Source: Novosphingobium chloroacetimidivorans
GTDB taxonomy: Bacteria > Pseudomonadota > Alphaproteobacteria > Sphingomonadales > Sphingomonadaceae
Reading direction: 5' to 3'
NCBI RefSeq assembly: GCF_014204535.1
Contig: NZ_JACHLR010000010.1
Span: 113,991-177,990, forward strand
DNA length: 64,000 nucleotides
The position numbers and the translations under genes are program-made. Position 1 is the stretch's first letter; every line of letters begins with the position of its first letter. Below, piece by piece: positions 7,450-17,005 of this stretch. The notes under the pieces were generated by a model that saw only the letters and a program-made list of their open reading frames with translations, did not search any database and was not told the origin of the DNA.

Positions 7450-10400
7450 TTCTCGCTGCGAGGCCAGACTCCGGAAAGCCAGGAATGGCGTCGGACGAGC
7501 CGGTCGTAGGCCACCCCGCTCGGCACATCTAGGACGACCTCGGTGCCTCCGCCCTCCGGACTGCGAACGTCCAGCCTTCCGCCGATCACGCGGGCCCGCT
7601 CGCGCATCCCGACGAGGCCGAAGTGGCCTTCCCTGCCCCCAATGCCGAGCATCTCGTGGGGAATGCCCCGGCCATTGTCCTGCACGCGCAGCCGGAAGGT
7701 CCGACGGCCGTAGCTGGCCACCAGCTCGACCTCCTTCGCACCGGCGTGGCGGCCGATGTTGAAGAGCGCTTCTCCCACGATCGCCGTGATCTCCTTTAGG
7801 GCGAGGGGGTGCATCGTCTCGGGCGTGCCAAGCTCGATGATCTGGACATCGATCGCATCGTCGAGGAGCGCCTCGTCGACTACGTCGAGCAGCGTCCGAC
7901 GCAACTCAATTGGGCCATCGCCCACCCTGAGGTCGCGCACGCTCTCACGGCCTTTCGACACGAGCTCGTCCGCCCGGTCGAGCGTCTGCTCGAGCGCCTT
8001 GCGCTCCTCGCTGCCCGCCGCCAACCGATTGGCCACCGCCTGGACGCGGAACGCGAACCCCTGAACGCCCTGCAGAAGCGTGTCGTGCAGATCCCGTGCT
8101 ATGGTCTCCCGCTCCAGAAGGCGCTGCTCCAGCCTCGCACGCATCTGCGATGCGACTTGCGCGGCGCGAAGCCGCAGCAGGAGCCAGACGATTAGGACGG
8201 CGGCGATCGCGAGAAGCACGAAGAACCAGATGGACTGCACGAACGTGGGGACCACCTTGATGGTGACCGAGGCGCCATCGGCACTCTCGACGCCATCCTC
8301 GTTCGCTGCAACGACCCTGAAGACGTAAGTGCCGGGCCTCAGGTTGGTGTAGAACGCCTCGCGACGATGACCGCTGGGCGTCCAGCGCTCGTCCTGACCC
8401 TCCATGCGATATCGTGCGGCGGTCCTGTCGGGGTTGGACAGGCTGAGCACAGCGAAGTCGATCTCGATGTCGGACTGTCCGGGCTCGAGGCGAATGTGCC
8501 TGGGATTATGGTAGATTTTCTGACCAGCGCGAACCGCGCGGATCGACAGCTTGGGCGGAAACGGGTTCCGGGTAAGCCTGGCCGGATCGATCCAGGCGGA
8601 GCCAGCCTGCGTCGCGATCCAGATGCGGCCGTCCCCGCCCTGGACGATCGCATGGCGGCTGTGATCGTGCGGCATGCTGCCGAGACCGGAATCCTCATTG
8701 AGCAGCTCCACCGCGGGCCTGCGCCCGGGCGTCTGAAAGGCGGCGTTGGCTTCCGACGCGCCGATTCTGACGATGCCCTCACTGCCGGCGAACCAGTGAT
8801 CGCCGTCCTTCGTCACTACGATCCCGTTGACGTTCACCAGACCCGGCACGCGATCCTTGCCGAGCCACTGCCACTTGCCGCCGACCAGGCGCGCGACGCC
8901 CAGCAGTCCGCCGACATACAGGCCTGCCTCGGACACGCCTGAGGGCGGAACGTAGAGCGTGACCGGCTCCGGATCGTGGATGCCAAATGGGATCGGCAGC
9001 TCGCCAAGATTGGGAGGAGACGCGTAGCGCAGCGTCCGGTAGCTCCACTGAGCCAGCACACGACCTGTTACATCGGCGACCATCGACCGCGGTCGAAAGT
9101 CGGGTCCCGTGTTGCCGAACATGCGTTCCCACCGGTTACGGCGAAGACGGAAGAGGCCGCCCCGCGCGGCACTGATCCAGTAGTTACCATTCGCGTCGAA
9201 GGCGCAGTCGTATAGCGTGATGTGGGTCGGCACTTCGGGCTTTCGGCCGACGACCCTTCCGCCGCGCCAGACCACCACCTCGTTGTTCAGCGTGATCCAG
9301 ATGCCGCCGCCGGGCGCTTCGCACATCGTGCTCGGCAGGATCCCCGCGTTCAAAATCGGCTCGGGTCGCCGGCCTGGCGCGACGCGGTAGATGATCTTCG
9401 CCTGGGCTATGAACACGCTGCCGTCTCGCGCAGCGAGAAGCAAATCGCCGAACACGTGCGTGTCGTCCAATCGAGGCTCTGTCACCACCGACGCTGCGCG
9501 AAACCGGTCCACCCCCTTTTCGGTCCCTACCCAGATGTTGCCCTCAAGGTCCTGAAAAGCCTTCTGAGTGATGTTCGACGTCAGGCCGTTCTGCGTCGTG
9601 AACCGCTCTATTGCGGCTCGCGCACCAGCCTGCGACGCCGCACCGCGCGGATCCGGATGCGCAATGCGCTGAACGCCGCGATACTCCGTCGTCATCCAGA
9701 AGTTGCCGGCTCTGTCGAACATTGTGAAGCCCCGGATCTGGGGCTTGTCGGTCGCATAGGGGACGCGCAGGCGCGGTGGCCGCCCGTTTCCGTCCGGGCC
9801 CGTGATAGGATGCGTCCCGAGTTGATCGCTGAGCCAGATCCGCCCGGCCGGATCGATGGAGAGGCGCGAGATCGTCGCATTCCGGCTTGCGAATCGAACG
9901 AAGCGATCATGCGCCTTGTCGAGCCGAAGGATCATCTCGGCATGGGTAAGCCAGACGACACCATTCGCCGAAACGACCATGTCGAAGGGGTTGCCCGTCG
10001 GAATGCCGTGAAAGCGGCCATACACCTGCCACCGACCGGCCTTGAACCGGAGCAGCGGCTCGTCCTCAGCGTCGCTCAGAGCCCAGATGGAGCCGTCCGG
10101 ACCCTCCCGCATGATCGACACGCGATGCGTCGCCGGCGACGGCGGGAGCAGCTCGAGACGGCCCCCGCGGTAAACCGCAAATCGGTGAGAATCCGAAAAG
10201 TTTGTCCATATGTCGCCAGCGCGCGTTACCAGGACGACCGTCGGCGCCCCGTGCGCCGCCCCGCCCGGCACCGCGACCCGCTCGAAGCGGACGCCGTCGA
10301 AGCGGTAGAGTCCCTGCCCGGTCGCCAGCCAGAGGAAGCCGTCGCGGCCCTGCGTCACCGAGAAGATCTGCTTCGGCGCGTCCCGCTCCCGACCCCATTT

Positions 10401-10538
10401 CTGGTGGGTGTAGGCCGCGAAGGCGTAGGAGGTCGGCTCGATCTCCGTCGCCACCTGCGCGAAAGTCGCAGGCGCGAACGAAAGCAGCAGCGGCGCAAAC
10501 CGCCTCAGCAGCCTCCCGAAGGTCACCGATCCGAACAA
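7446..10538 (-). CDS. two-component propeller sensor histidine kinase
   Basis: This very large one-piece sensor has a signal peptide or N-terminal anchor (RFAPLLLSFAPATFAQ) and a periplasmic beta-propeller of Reg_prop repeats (IFSVTQGRDGFLWLATGQGLYRFDG, NIWVGTEKGVDRF, RIWIATQAGSAWIDP). A Y_Y_Y domain follows (LSNPDRTAARYRMEGQDERW, NLRPGTYVFRVVAANEDG), then one membrane helix (IWFFVLLAIAAVLIVWLLL), HisKA_3 (ERETIARDLHDTLLQGVQGF) and HATPase (VQDNGRGIP). It probably phosphorylates the convergent NarL-type regulator. The frame stays open to a GTG at 10697, but the TTG at 10538 (or GTG at 10526) follows AAAGGG and puts the signal peptide at the N-terminus. The ligand is unknown. Confidence 0.9.
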   Translation of the reverse strand: MFGSVTFGRLLRRFAPLLLSFAPATFAQVATEIEPTSYAFAAYTHQKWGRERDAPKQIFSVTQGRDGFLWLATGQGLYRFDGVRFERVAVPGGAAHGAPTVVLVTRAGDIWTNFSDSHRFAVYRGGRLELLPPSPATHRVSIMREGPDGSIWALSDAEDEPLLRFKAGRWQVYGRFHGIPTGNPFDMVVSANGVVWLTHAEMILRLDKAHDRFVRFASRNATISRLSIDPAGRIWLSDQLGTHPITGPDGNGRPPRLRVPYATDKPQIRGFTMFDRAGNFWMTTEYRGVQRIAHPDPRGAASQAGARAAIERFTTQNGLTSNITQKAFQDLEGNIWVGTEKGVDRFRAASVVTEPRLDDTHVFGDLLLAARDGSVFIAQAKIIYRVAPGRRPEPILNAGILPSTMCEAPGGGIWITLNNEVVVWRGGRVVGRKPEVPTHITLYDCAFDANGNYWISAARGGLFRLRRNRWERMFGNTGPDFRPRSMVADVTGRVLAQWSYRTLRYASPPNLGELPIPFGIHDPEPVTLYVPPSGVSEAGLYVGGLLGVARLVGGKWQWLGKDRVPGLVNVNGIVVTKDGDHWFAGSEGIVRIGASEANAAFQTPGRRPAVELLNEDSGLGSMPHDHSRHAIVQGGDGRIWIATQAGSAWIDPARLTRNPFPPKLSIRAVRAGQKIYHNPRHIRLEPGQSDIEIDFAVLSLSNPDRTAARYRMEGQDERWTPSGHRREAFYTNLRPGTYVFRVVAANEDGVESADGASVTIKVVPTFVQSIWFFVLLAIAAVLIVWLLLRLRAAQVASQMRARLEQRLLERETIARDLHDTLLQGVQGFAFRVQAVANRLAAGSEERKALEQTLDRADELVSKGRESVRDLRVGDGPIELRRTLLDVVDEALLDDAIDVQIIELGTPETMHPLALKEITAIVGEALFNIGRHAGAKEVELVASYGRRTFRLRVQDNGRGIPHEMLGIGGREGHFGLVGMRERARVIGGRLDVRSPEGGGTEVVLDVPSGVAYDRLVRRHSWLSGVWPRSEN

Positions 10539-10868
10539 ACGCCCACCCTTTCGCGGCGTCGCCGTTCCGGCGACTCTTCCAACCAATCCGTATGTCCCGA
10601 GCCTACGGCCCGCCCCAGTTGATGTAGGTCGATAGCGTCCAGCCGCCAAACGCCCTCGAGCGAGGCGACATGCGCACATTTGAACACGCGATCCCACACC
10701 TTCATCGCGCCGTGGGATCAGCGTTCAGATACGGTCCGCCGCCGCCAACCCTTCCGGCGATCCTAACCCAACGGTGATCTCGCGATAGCCATTCCGACGG
10801 CTAGGCTGTGCCCCGTCTGCCGGCGAAGCTACCGCCGAGGCACGCCTACCGTGCGCCTCGAGCATCAC

Positions 10869-10887
10869 CTAGCGGTTCGTATGATCG
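10869..10887 (+). promoter_or_regulatory. recurrent CTAnnCCTTCGTATGAT element, copy 1
   Basis: CTAGCGGTTCGTATGATCG, with a TATGAT hexamer like a -10 box, lies 59 bp before the membrane-protein gene at 10946. It is one of at least fourteen copies of the same promoter-like element in the window, almost all pointing at a following gene. Confidence 0.55.
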
Positions 10888-10945
10888 ACCCGAGGCATTG
10901 GATCGCTCAACCCCGAGGTATACGCTTCCGAATGGGCATGGAAAG

Positions 10946-11398
10946 ATGGTTGAACTCGCTGGGAAGACACCTGCCAGAGGGAGCGGTGGCTCGCACAGGA
11001 CAATCCCGATCCTGGCGTCGATCCTCGGCCTCGGCGCGATCGCCAACGGCCTCTTCATGCTCGTCGATCCCGTGAACTGGTATTTCGCCGTCCCCGGCGT
11101 CACGAACACCGGCCCCTTCAACCAGCACTTCATACGCGACATCGGCATGATCTACGCCTTTGTGGGGCTCTGCTACATCGCTGGCGCAAGGGTGAAGAGT
11201 AATCGCACGTTACTCTGGAGCGTCGGCACTGTGTGGTTGGCCGGGCACGCCCTATTCCACATTTGGGAGGTCTCGGTCGGCATCTGCGGGCCACGCCAGC
11301 TCCTGATCGACTTCCCCGACGTCCTCCTGCCGCCCTTCATCGGCGCGGCGATGAGCGCTTGGGCGCACGCGATCCGGCACCGCCCCGCGACGATGTGA
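10946..11398 (+). CDS. four-helix integral membrane protein, unknown
   Basis: This 150-residue protein has four hydrophobic helices (ILASILGLGAIANGLFML, IGMIYAFVGLCYIAG, LWSVGTVWLAGHALFHIWE, VLLPPFIGAAMSAWAHAI). The His and Glu in the third helix and the NQHFIRDIGM motif before the second are distinctive. It resembles DoxX/DUF4345-type small membrane proteins in layout only. The frame is open from 10808, but the recurrent promoter element lies inside that extension, so the ATG at 10946 is preferred; its GGAAAG ribosome site is weak. Function unknown. Confidence 0.65.
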   Translation: MVELAGKTPARGSGGSHRTIPILASILGLGAIANGLFMLVDPVNWYFAVPGVTNTGPFNQHFIRDIGMIYAFVGLCYIAGARVKSNRTLLWSVGTVWLAGHALFHIWEVSVGICGPRQLLIDFPDVLLPPFIGAAMSAWAHAIRHRPATM

Positions 11399-11415
11399 CC
11401 GGACGCTGGCGGAGC

Positions 11416-11811
11416 TCAGCTTGCGCCGCGCACGCCGATCGCATCGATCTCGACGAGATATCCATGGTGCAGTTCCGGAACCGGCACGACGGTGCGGGCG
11501 GGCTTAACGCCATCGAACATCGACGCGTAGATCTGGTTGAACTCGGGCCACTTGTCGGCACCCACGATGTAGGCGGTGACGCGAAGGATGCCCTCTGGGC
11601 CGCAGCCAGCTGCGCGCAGAACGGCAAGAACGTTCTCGATCGCCTGCCGCGCCTGCTCCTCGAACGACGCATCGAAGGAGTGGGTGCCGTCTGGGCGAAC
11701 GCCGAGCTGACCGGAGGCGAAGACGAGGCCGTTCCATGCCGTCGCCTGCGAATAGTGGCCCGCGGGCGAAGGTGCGGCCTCGGTCGTAATGCGAGTAATC
11801 GGATCAGACAT
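11416..11811 (-). CDS. ridA: RidA-family reactive intermediate deaminase
   Basis: This 131-residue YjgF/YER057c/UK114 fold protein hydrolyses reactive enamines/imines such as 2-aminoacrylate released by PLP enzymes. Visible family motifs are APSPAGHYSQATAWNGLVFASGQLG, the catalytic-site Arg in ILRVTAYIV and the C-terminal PARTVVPVPELHHGYLVEIDAIG. The usual Arg105/Glu120 positions are matched by PARTVV and VEID. A threonine/serine dehydratase, the classic producer of RidA substrates, is encoded at 48466. The gene is tail-to-tail with the membrane protein before it. Confidence 0.88.
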   Translation of the reverse strand: MSDPITRITTEAAPSPAGHYSQATAWNGLVFASGQLGVRPDGTHSFDASFEEQARQAIENVLAVLRAAGCGPEGILRVTAYIVGADKWPEFNQIYASMFDGVKPARTVVPVPELHHGYLVEIDAIGVRGAS

Positions 11812-11987
11812 TCGCTAGACTTCCTTCCAAGTAGCCGTCGCCATCAACAGGACGCTTATCTGCCAGTCTCGGCTCCCGACAGCATTCGGAAGTCCAGGTG
11901 GCGCCGCGGATGGCGCAGCGTCAGCCGACGACCAATGGCGGCATCCGACAGGACCCCGAAGCCACAGGATCGATCCGTTCCCCTCGA

Positions 11988-12002
11988 CTACCGTATGATC
12001 GG
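11988..12002 (+). promoter_or_regulatory. recurrent element, copy 2
   Basis: CTACCGTATGATCGG is a shortened copy without the CCTT core. It lies about 130 bp before the carboxylesterase start and points towards it. Confidence 0.45.
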
Positions 12003-12129
12003 CCCTCGCGGATGAACTCGTTGTAGGCGGAACCGGCGCACCTAAGATCGCGGCAGAAGAACCCTCGGCCAAGGTATGGATCGCTCGTCGATTGAGCCTT
12101 GGCGCTCCAGGCCACGCACTTCGCAGAGA

Positions 12130-13344
12130 ATGGAAACGATGAGCTCCGAACCGACAGTCTACCGCGGCATCCGCTATGCTCGCAGCGTCCGCTTCGAAGC
12201 GCCTGAGCCAGTGCGCTATGTGGAGGTCGCGCCTGGCGGTCCACGCGGCCCGATCTGTCCGCAGCTTCCTTCGCGACTCGCGCGGATCAATGGTGATCAG
12301 GCATCATTGAAGCAGGATGAAAGCTGTCAGGTTCTCACGGTCTTCACGACCGGATTGAATGGTCGGCGGCCGGTTATCGTCTGGCTGCATGGCGGCGCAT
12401 ACGTGACTGGCGGCGGCGAGCTGCCTTGGTATGACGGTTGCGCGCTCGTCGCCGAACACGACATCGTCTTCGTATCCGTAACCTATCGTCTCGGAGCATT
12501 CGGCTACCTGCGGCTGCCCGGCGCAATCGGACCGAGCAACGGCCTGGCGGATCAGATCGAGGCGCTGAGATGGGTGCGGGCGAACATAGATCGGTTCGGT
12601 GGGGATCCTGACAGCGTCACCGTCGCCGGCCAGTCGGCCGGTGCGCACTCGGTGCAGGCCATGATCAACTGGGGACACGGTGGGACAGACTTCCATCGAG
12701 CGATCGCCCACAGCTGTCCCGCTTCGCCCCTGCGCGATCCCAGCGATGCGGAGTCGACCTACGACAATTTCGTCGCGGCGCTCGCCGACGACCCGCGGAC
12801 AGCCTCGGTTGACCGTATGCTCGCTGCCCAGGCGTCGGTCCTCATGCGGGCAGGTGGCGGCCTTCCCTTCGCGCCCGTCGCGCCGGAACGATTTTTGGCG
12901 GGAGGCCGCTTCGATATCCTGACGTCCTGGACGGCCCAAGACGGCGGCGTCTTCATCCTCGGGGATCGGTCGCCGGATTGGCTCGACACCGACGAAGGCC
13001 GACTGGCAAGCGAAGCAGCGACCAAGGAAATCTTTCAGGCGGGAAGCGCCGGGCTGGCCAAAGCCGCCGAAGCCTCCGGCGGAGATGCCGAACTCGTTCG
13101 CATCGAATGGGGCTCCGGCCGACCTCCCTGGCGCTCATGCCACTGCGTCGAACTGCCTCTACTGTTGGGGACGAGCGACGCGTGGTCTTCCGCTCCGGAC
13201 ATCAGGGACGTCTCACCGGATGAGCTAAAGCATGAGGGGGCCAGGATGCGACGCCTCTGGGCTGCCGTCGCTAAGCGTCAAAAGGGCCCGACCTGGCTCA
13301 GCGGCGAGGCGGCCTCGTCGGTTACTTCCGTGGAGCGGTCATAG
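12130..13344 (+). CDS. type-B carboxylesterase
   Basis: This alpha/beta hydrolase of the carboxylesterase B family has the oxyanion-hole motif WLHGGAYVTGGG, the family signature DSVTVAGQSAGAHS with the nucleophilic Ser, and EALRWVRANIDRFGGDPD just before it. The catalytic Glu/His region is less clear: C-terminal CVELPLLLG fits the place where the His-containing loop usually lies. At about 405 residues it is shorter than typical members (about 500). Starts at 12076, 12130 and 12139 are possible; 12130 gives METMSSEPTVYRG. No signal peptide is seen, so it is probably cytoplasmic. Substrate unknown. Confidence 0.85.
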   Translation: METMSSEPTVYRGIRYARSVRFEAPEPVRYVEVAPGGPRGPICPQLPSRLARINGDQASLKQDESCQVLTVFTTGLNGRRPVIVWLHGGAYVTGGGELPWYDGCALVAEHDIVFVSVTYRLGAFGYLRLPGAIGPSNGLADQIEALRWVRANIDRFGGDPDSVTVAGQSAGAHSVQAMINWGHGGTDFHRAIAHSCPASPLRDPSDAESTYDNFVAALADDPRTASVDRMLAAQASVLMRAGGGLPFAPVAPERFLAGGRFDILTSWTAQDGGVFILGDRSPDWLDTDEGRLASEAATKEIFQAGSAGLAKAAEASGGDAELVRIEWGSGRPPWRSCHCVELPLLLGTSDAWSSAPDIRDVSPDELKHEGARMRRLWAAVAKRQKGPTWLSGEAASSVTSVERS

Positions 13345-13415
13345 CGCGCGAGATTTGAGCGCACTGGTATTCGCTCGGGCTTAGCTAACCGGCTTCTCAG
13401 GTGTTAGCGGACGAG

Positions 13416-14957
13416 TCATGGCGGAAGACCAGCGCTTCTTAGACCGTCGACGAACACCTCCAGGTCCGCGCGATGACGGAGGTGGACCCACGACTTGACC
13501 CCGTCGGCTCGGAGTTCCGGGCTATGCCGCCGGAGCAGGTGCATCGCGCGGGCAGCCTCCGTGAGGCGACCGCCCTGCGCATGGCTCGCCGCCAGCAGAC
13601 CGAATGTGCGGGGGTTGCGCGGAGCGAGCGCAAAGGCAGCCTCAGCGTGAGATAGCGCGGCATCCGCTCGCCCGTCCAAGAGATTGGCGAGCGTCGTGAG
13701 GATCTCGATATCGGCGCGCTCGCGCTCGTCGGGGCTCGACCGGGCAGCGTGACCGATGCGTCTCATGGCCTCTTCGCGCCGACCGGCCGAGAGCAACTGG
13801 CCACCGCTGAGATACCAGCCAAAGGCCGACTGAGGGTCTGCCCTGAGCGCCTTGTCCATGTAAGCGGTGCAGATATGAAGGTCCTCGCCGAAATGACCGA
13901 GAGCGTAGCTCCCACGGATCATGGCGATGGGATCGTCGTCGCTCATGCGAACCGCAATATCGGCGATGCGCGCGCCTTCCGCGCTCTCGCGCTCAACGTC
14001 TTCCATCCATAGACCGTGCTTCCTCAACACGTAGGACCAAGCCAGGGCGCCGTAAGACGGGCCGAACTCGGGATCGAGCGCTATTCCTTCGTGGAAGTGC
14101 GACACCGCCCGTTCTACATCAGCCCGCCCTCCCCGGCTCATCAGGGCCTGACCGAGAAGAAAATGGTCATAGGCGCCGAGTGCAGCATCCGCCTTGCGCC
14201 GCACTCTCTCCGTTTCCGCCCGCTCCAGCTCCCTGCCTATCGCGATGCGCACGCGCGACGAGACGGTTTCCTCGATGCCAAGCGGATCGTCCCGAAACGA
14301 CATGAAGCTGTCCGCCCAGACATGCCGGCCGGTTGCCGCTTCGAGCAGCCGAACCGAGATGCGAAACCTGTCCCCCGAACTGCGGAGGCTGGCGGCGAGA
14401 ACGTAGTGCACTCCGGCAGCGCGATCCCCAGGGTCGTCGCCAAAGCCCAGCGCCGCGACGTCGAGCATCGGCATCCGCGTGAGTGCGACAAGCAGTTCCT
14501 CGCGGATACCTTCTGCTACCTGTCTCTGAAACCAGTCGGACGTGTCAGTCGCGAACGGCAGGACGCCAATCGACGGTAGCTCGCTAAGCATTGCCATCCG
14601 CGTCAGCATAGCTGAAGAGCGCGGTAGCTCGATCAGTTCACGAGCCTCGCCCGCAGTGACGTCCGCGACGAACCGGAACCCCTTCCGCGCGATCGTGCGC
14701 ACGACGCGCTGTTGGACGCCGTCGTCGCCGAGCACCCGGCGAACAGCGTTGATATGGCTTCCGAGCGTCGATTCGGAGACGAACCGGCCCTCCCAAACTG
14801 TGGCGAGCAGGTCGTCCTTCGTGACGACACGATCGCGATGCTGTACGAGGTGGCACAGCAGATCGAAGACCTTCGGCGGCAGCGCCACCTCGGCACCCAG
14901 GCGCCGCAGCTCCCGCAGCGAGGTGTCCAAGGTGAAGTCCTCAAACCGCAACTGCAT
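13416..14957 (-). CDS. winged-helix (CadC-like) regulator with TPR domain
   Basis: This 513-residue protein begins with an OmpR/CadC-type winged helix (MQLRFEDFTLDTSLREL, LPPKVFDLLCHLVQHRDRVVTKDDLL, ESTLGSHINAVRRVLGD, RTIARKGFRFV). A TolB-N-like domain follows (IGVLPFATDTSDWF, EGIREELLVALTRM, YVLAASLRSSGDRFRISVRLLEAATGRHVWADSF). The C-terminal half is helical TPR-type repeats (HFHEGIALDPEFGPSYGALAWSYVLR, AALSHAEAAFALAPRNPRTFGLLAASHAQGG). No membrane helix is evident, unlike CadC. GGAG lies upstream of the chosen ATG. It is divergent from the PAS kinase at 15191, with a palindrome between them. Confidence 0.85.
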   Translation of the reverse strand: MQLRFEDFTLDTSLRELRRLGAEVALPPKVFDLLCHLVQHRDRVVTKDDLLATVWEGRFVSESTLGSHINAVRRVLGDDGVQQRVVRTIARKGFRFVADVTAGEARELIELPRSSAMLTRMAMLSELPSIGVLPFATDTSDWFQRQVAEGIREELLVALTRMPMLDVAALGFGDDPGDRAAGVHYVLAASLRSSGDRFRISVRLLEAATGRHVWADSFMSFRDDPLGIEETVSSRVRIAIGRELERAETERVRRKADAALGAYDHFLLGQALMSRGGRADVERAVSHFHEGIALDPEFGPSYGALAWSYVLRKHGLWMEDVERESAEGARIADIAVRMSDDDPIAMIRGSYALGHFGEDLHICTAYMDKALRADPQSAFGWYLSGGQLLSAGRREEAMRRIGHAARSSPDERERADIEILTTLANLLDGRADAALSHAEAAFALAPRNPRTFGLLAASHAQGGRLTEAARAMHLLRRHSPELRADGVKSWVHLRHRADLEVFVDGLRSAGLPP

Positions 14958-15060
14958 TCGGGTGGTTTCTCCGGGGCCTAACCGGCCGCAATGCTGGGTT
15001 GTCGTGTCGATGGGACAAGGCGCGACCAAGCACCATAACCCATTCCTACCTCCGTTCCCT

Positions 15061-15076
15061 ATACCCGTTTGGGTAT
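15061..15076. promoter_or_regulatory. palindrome ATACCCGTTTGGGTAT between divergent regulators
   Basis: A perfect 6-bp inverted repeat with four central bases lies about 100 bp from the winged-helix regulator start and 115 bp from the PAS kinase start. It matches the palindromes at 6716 and 27288, suggesting a shared DNA-binding regulator for both directions. Confidence 0.5.
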
Positions 15077-15190
15077 TCCCATCGGGATGTTCCGCGACAA
15101 TGGAAACACAAGGGGGAGACAAGGACTTGAGGTCCGACGGCAGGTAGAACTGCACAGCACATCCTAGTCGGCCGCCGAGGGGTTCCAGAC

Positions 15191-16912
15191 ATGTCTAACC
15201 GGCGCGCGATACCTGAAGGCGGACCGATCACTCTGCCAAGCCTCCCCGCACATCCTCCACCGGCGGCCGCGACGGCAGATCCCTACCTCGATCTCATCGA
15301 GGACCTCACCCCATCGCTCCTCATCAGGGGCATCAGGGGCACGGGCCCCGACCACTCCTGGATGATCGAGCACGCCAACGCTCGAGCGCTCGAGCTGTTC
15401 GGCGTCTTCGACCCGAGCGATCTCTCGGAAGAGTCGTTGAGCCAGATCGTTTCCGGCGAGGACTTCCATGCCCTCTGGGCGCTCCTCGCTGCCGCAGCGA
15501 CCGGCGCCCGCCCGCAGCTAATCAACATCTCCGCCCGGACGCTTTCCGGCGACCACGTCCCGGTGAGGGTCGGAGCACGCCTGGTCGCGCCCGGATCGAT
15601 CCGGCTCGTCTTCGCCGCGATCGAGGCGTTCGACCAGACCGCCTCCCGCCTGCGCGCGAGCGAGCGGCGCTACCGCCAGCTCTTCCATGCAATGCCAATC
15701 GCGCTCCTACGCATCGACTCTCGGGGCAGCCTGGCGATGTTCGAGGAGCCGCGCCGCCAAGGCTTCGAGGACCTCGACGCATATCTGCGGGCGAACCCGG
15801 CTGCCTTCGAGCGCGCACTCGACACCATATGCGTCGCGGAGGCCAACGAGCATGCCGAGACGATGTTCGGCGACGGGACGCCGCGCTCGATGCTGAGGTC
15901 GGTGCGGGTGTTCTGGCAGGCCCGCCCGGACACCTTCCGGCGGATCCTCCGGGCGCGATACGCCGGCCATCGAAACGTGATCGAGGAGACGGTCGTGTGC
16001 GGCGTCGCCGGCCAGCGGGTGCCAGTGCTGTTCTCCATGGCCTTCCCCACCGACGACGCGCGGGTGGGGAACAGCCTCATCGGCATGATCGACATGAGCG
16101 GCCAGATGCGGGCCGAGGCGGAGCTGCGGCGCACGCAGGCCCGGTTCGCGAACGCCGCGCGCACGTCCGTCACGAACGAGCTCGCCGCCTCGATCGCACA
16201 CGAGGTCAGCCAGCCGCTGTCGTCAATCGCCACCAACGGCGGGACGGCGCTACGCTGGCTATCAAAGTCGCCACCGGACCTGACGCGGGCCGTCAGCCGT
16301 CTCCAGCGCATCCTCGACGATGCGGAGCGGGCGAACGGCGTCATCAGCCGCATGCGCGACATGTCGTCGGGCGTCATGGTCGAACGGTCAAACGTGGACC
16401 TCAACGCCGTCGTGCGGGAGGCCCTTCTCATCCTCAACGACGAGATACACTCCAAGGCGGTGGAAGTGCGTCTGCACCTGGACGAGGGGCTGCCCACGCT
16501 GTCGGGCGACCATGTCCAGCTCACGCAGGTGATGGTGAACCTCGTCATCAACGCGATGCAAGCGATGGAGAAGTCCGGCTCCGTCAGGCCCACGATCGAT
16601 ATCATCACGCGCCTCCTCGACGACGGATGGTTGGCGCTCGAGGTGAAGGACAGCGGTCCGGGCATCGGCGCGGCCCACCTGACGCGCATCTTCGACAGCT
16701 TCTTCACGACCAAGAGCGCCGGGCTCGGGATTGGTCTGGCCGTGTCGCGCTCCATCGTCGAGGCCCACGACGGCTCGCTCTTGGCATCAAATGGCGGCCT
16801 CGGCGGAGCGGTCTTCACCGTCCGCCTGCCCACGATCGTCCTTGCCGCCGAGAAGATCGCGGCGCTGCCGGGAGACGTTGGTCAGGTCTTCCTCGCCCAG
16901 ACACGCGGCTGA
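15191..16912 (+). CDS. PAS-domain sensor histidine kinase (FixL-like)
   Basis: This 573-residue cytoplasmic sensor has two weak PAS-like regions (about 30-150 and 155-310; ERRYRQLFHAMPIALLRIDSRG starts the second). HisKA follows with the phospho-acceptor His337 (ASIAHEVSQPLSSIATNGG), then N-box VNLVINAMQAM, G1 DSGPGIG and F/G2 TTKSAGLGIGLAVSRSIV. The HEVSQPLSSI H-box is the form usually paired with FixJ-type regulators. Two such regulators lie at 36872 and 37996, but no regulator is adjacent. No membrane helix or haem-binding motif is evident. The signal is unknown. Confidence 0.88.
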   Translation: MSNRRAIPEGGPITLPSLPAHPPPAAATADPYLDLIEDLTPSLLIRGIRGTGPDHSWMIEHANARALELFGVFDPSDLSEESLSQIVSGEDFHALWALLAAAATGARPQLINISARTLSGDHVPVRVGARLVAPGSIRLVFAAIEAFDQTASRLRASERRYRQLFHAMPIALLRIDSRGSLAMFEEPRRQGFEDLDAYLRANPAAFERALDTICVAEANEHAETMFGDGTPRSMLRSVRVFWQARPDTFRRILRARYAGHRNVIEETVVCGVAGQRVPVLFSMAFPTDDARVGNSLIGMIDMSGQMRAEAELRRTQARFANAARTSVTNELAASIAHEVSQPLSSIATNGGTALRWLSKSPPDLTRAVSRLQRILDDAERANGVISRMRDMSSGVMVERSNVDLNAVVREALLILNDEIHSKAVEVRLHLDEGLPTLSGDHVQLTQVMVNLVINAMQAMEKSGSVRPTIDIITRLLDDGWLALEVKDSGPGIGAAHLTRIFDSFFTTKSAGLGIGLAVSRSIVEAHDGSLLASNGGLGGAVFTVRLPTIVLAAEKIAALPGDVGQVFLAQTRG

Positions 16913-17005
16913 GCAGCCGCCGCCTGCTCGCAGTTGGACGGTCCTCAGCCAACTGTTAAGCGCGTCCGGTCAACAGGACGGGACTGATCACTGGTCAGTA
17001 GAAAG

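Noticed and set aside
9222..10622. 466-codon open frame on the plus strand
   Set aside because: It is antisense to the propeller kinase, very rich in Arg and Pro, without a ribosome site or recognisable domain.
15670..16833. 387-codon open frame on the minus strand
   Set aside because: It is antisense to the PAS kinase, whose H-box, N-box and G-boxes are all present in the other strand.
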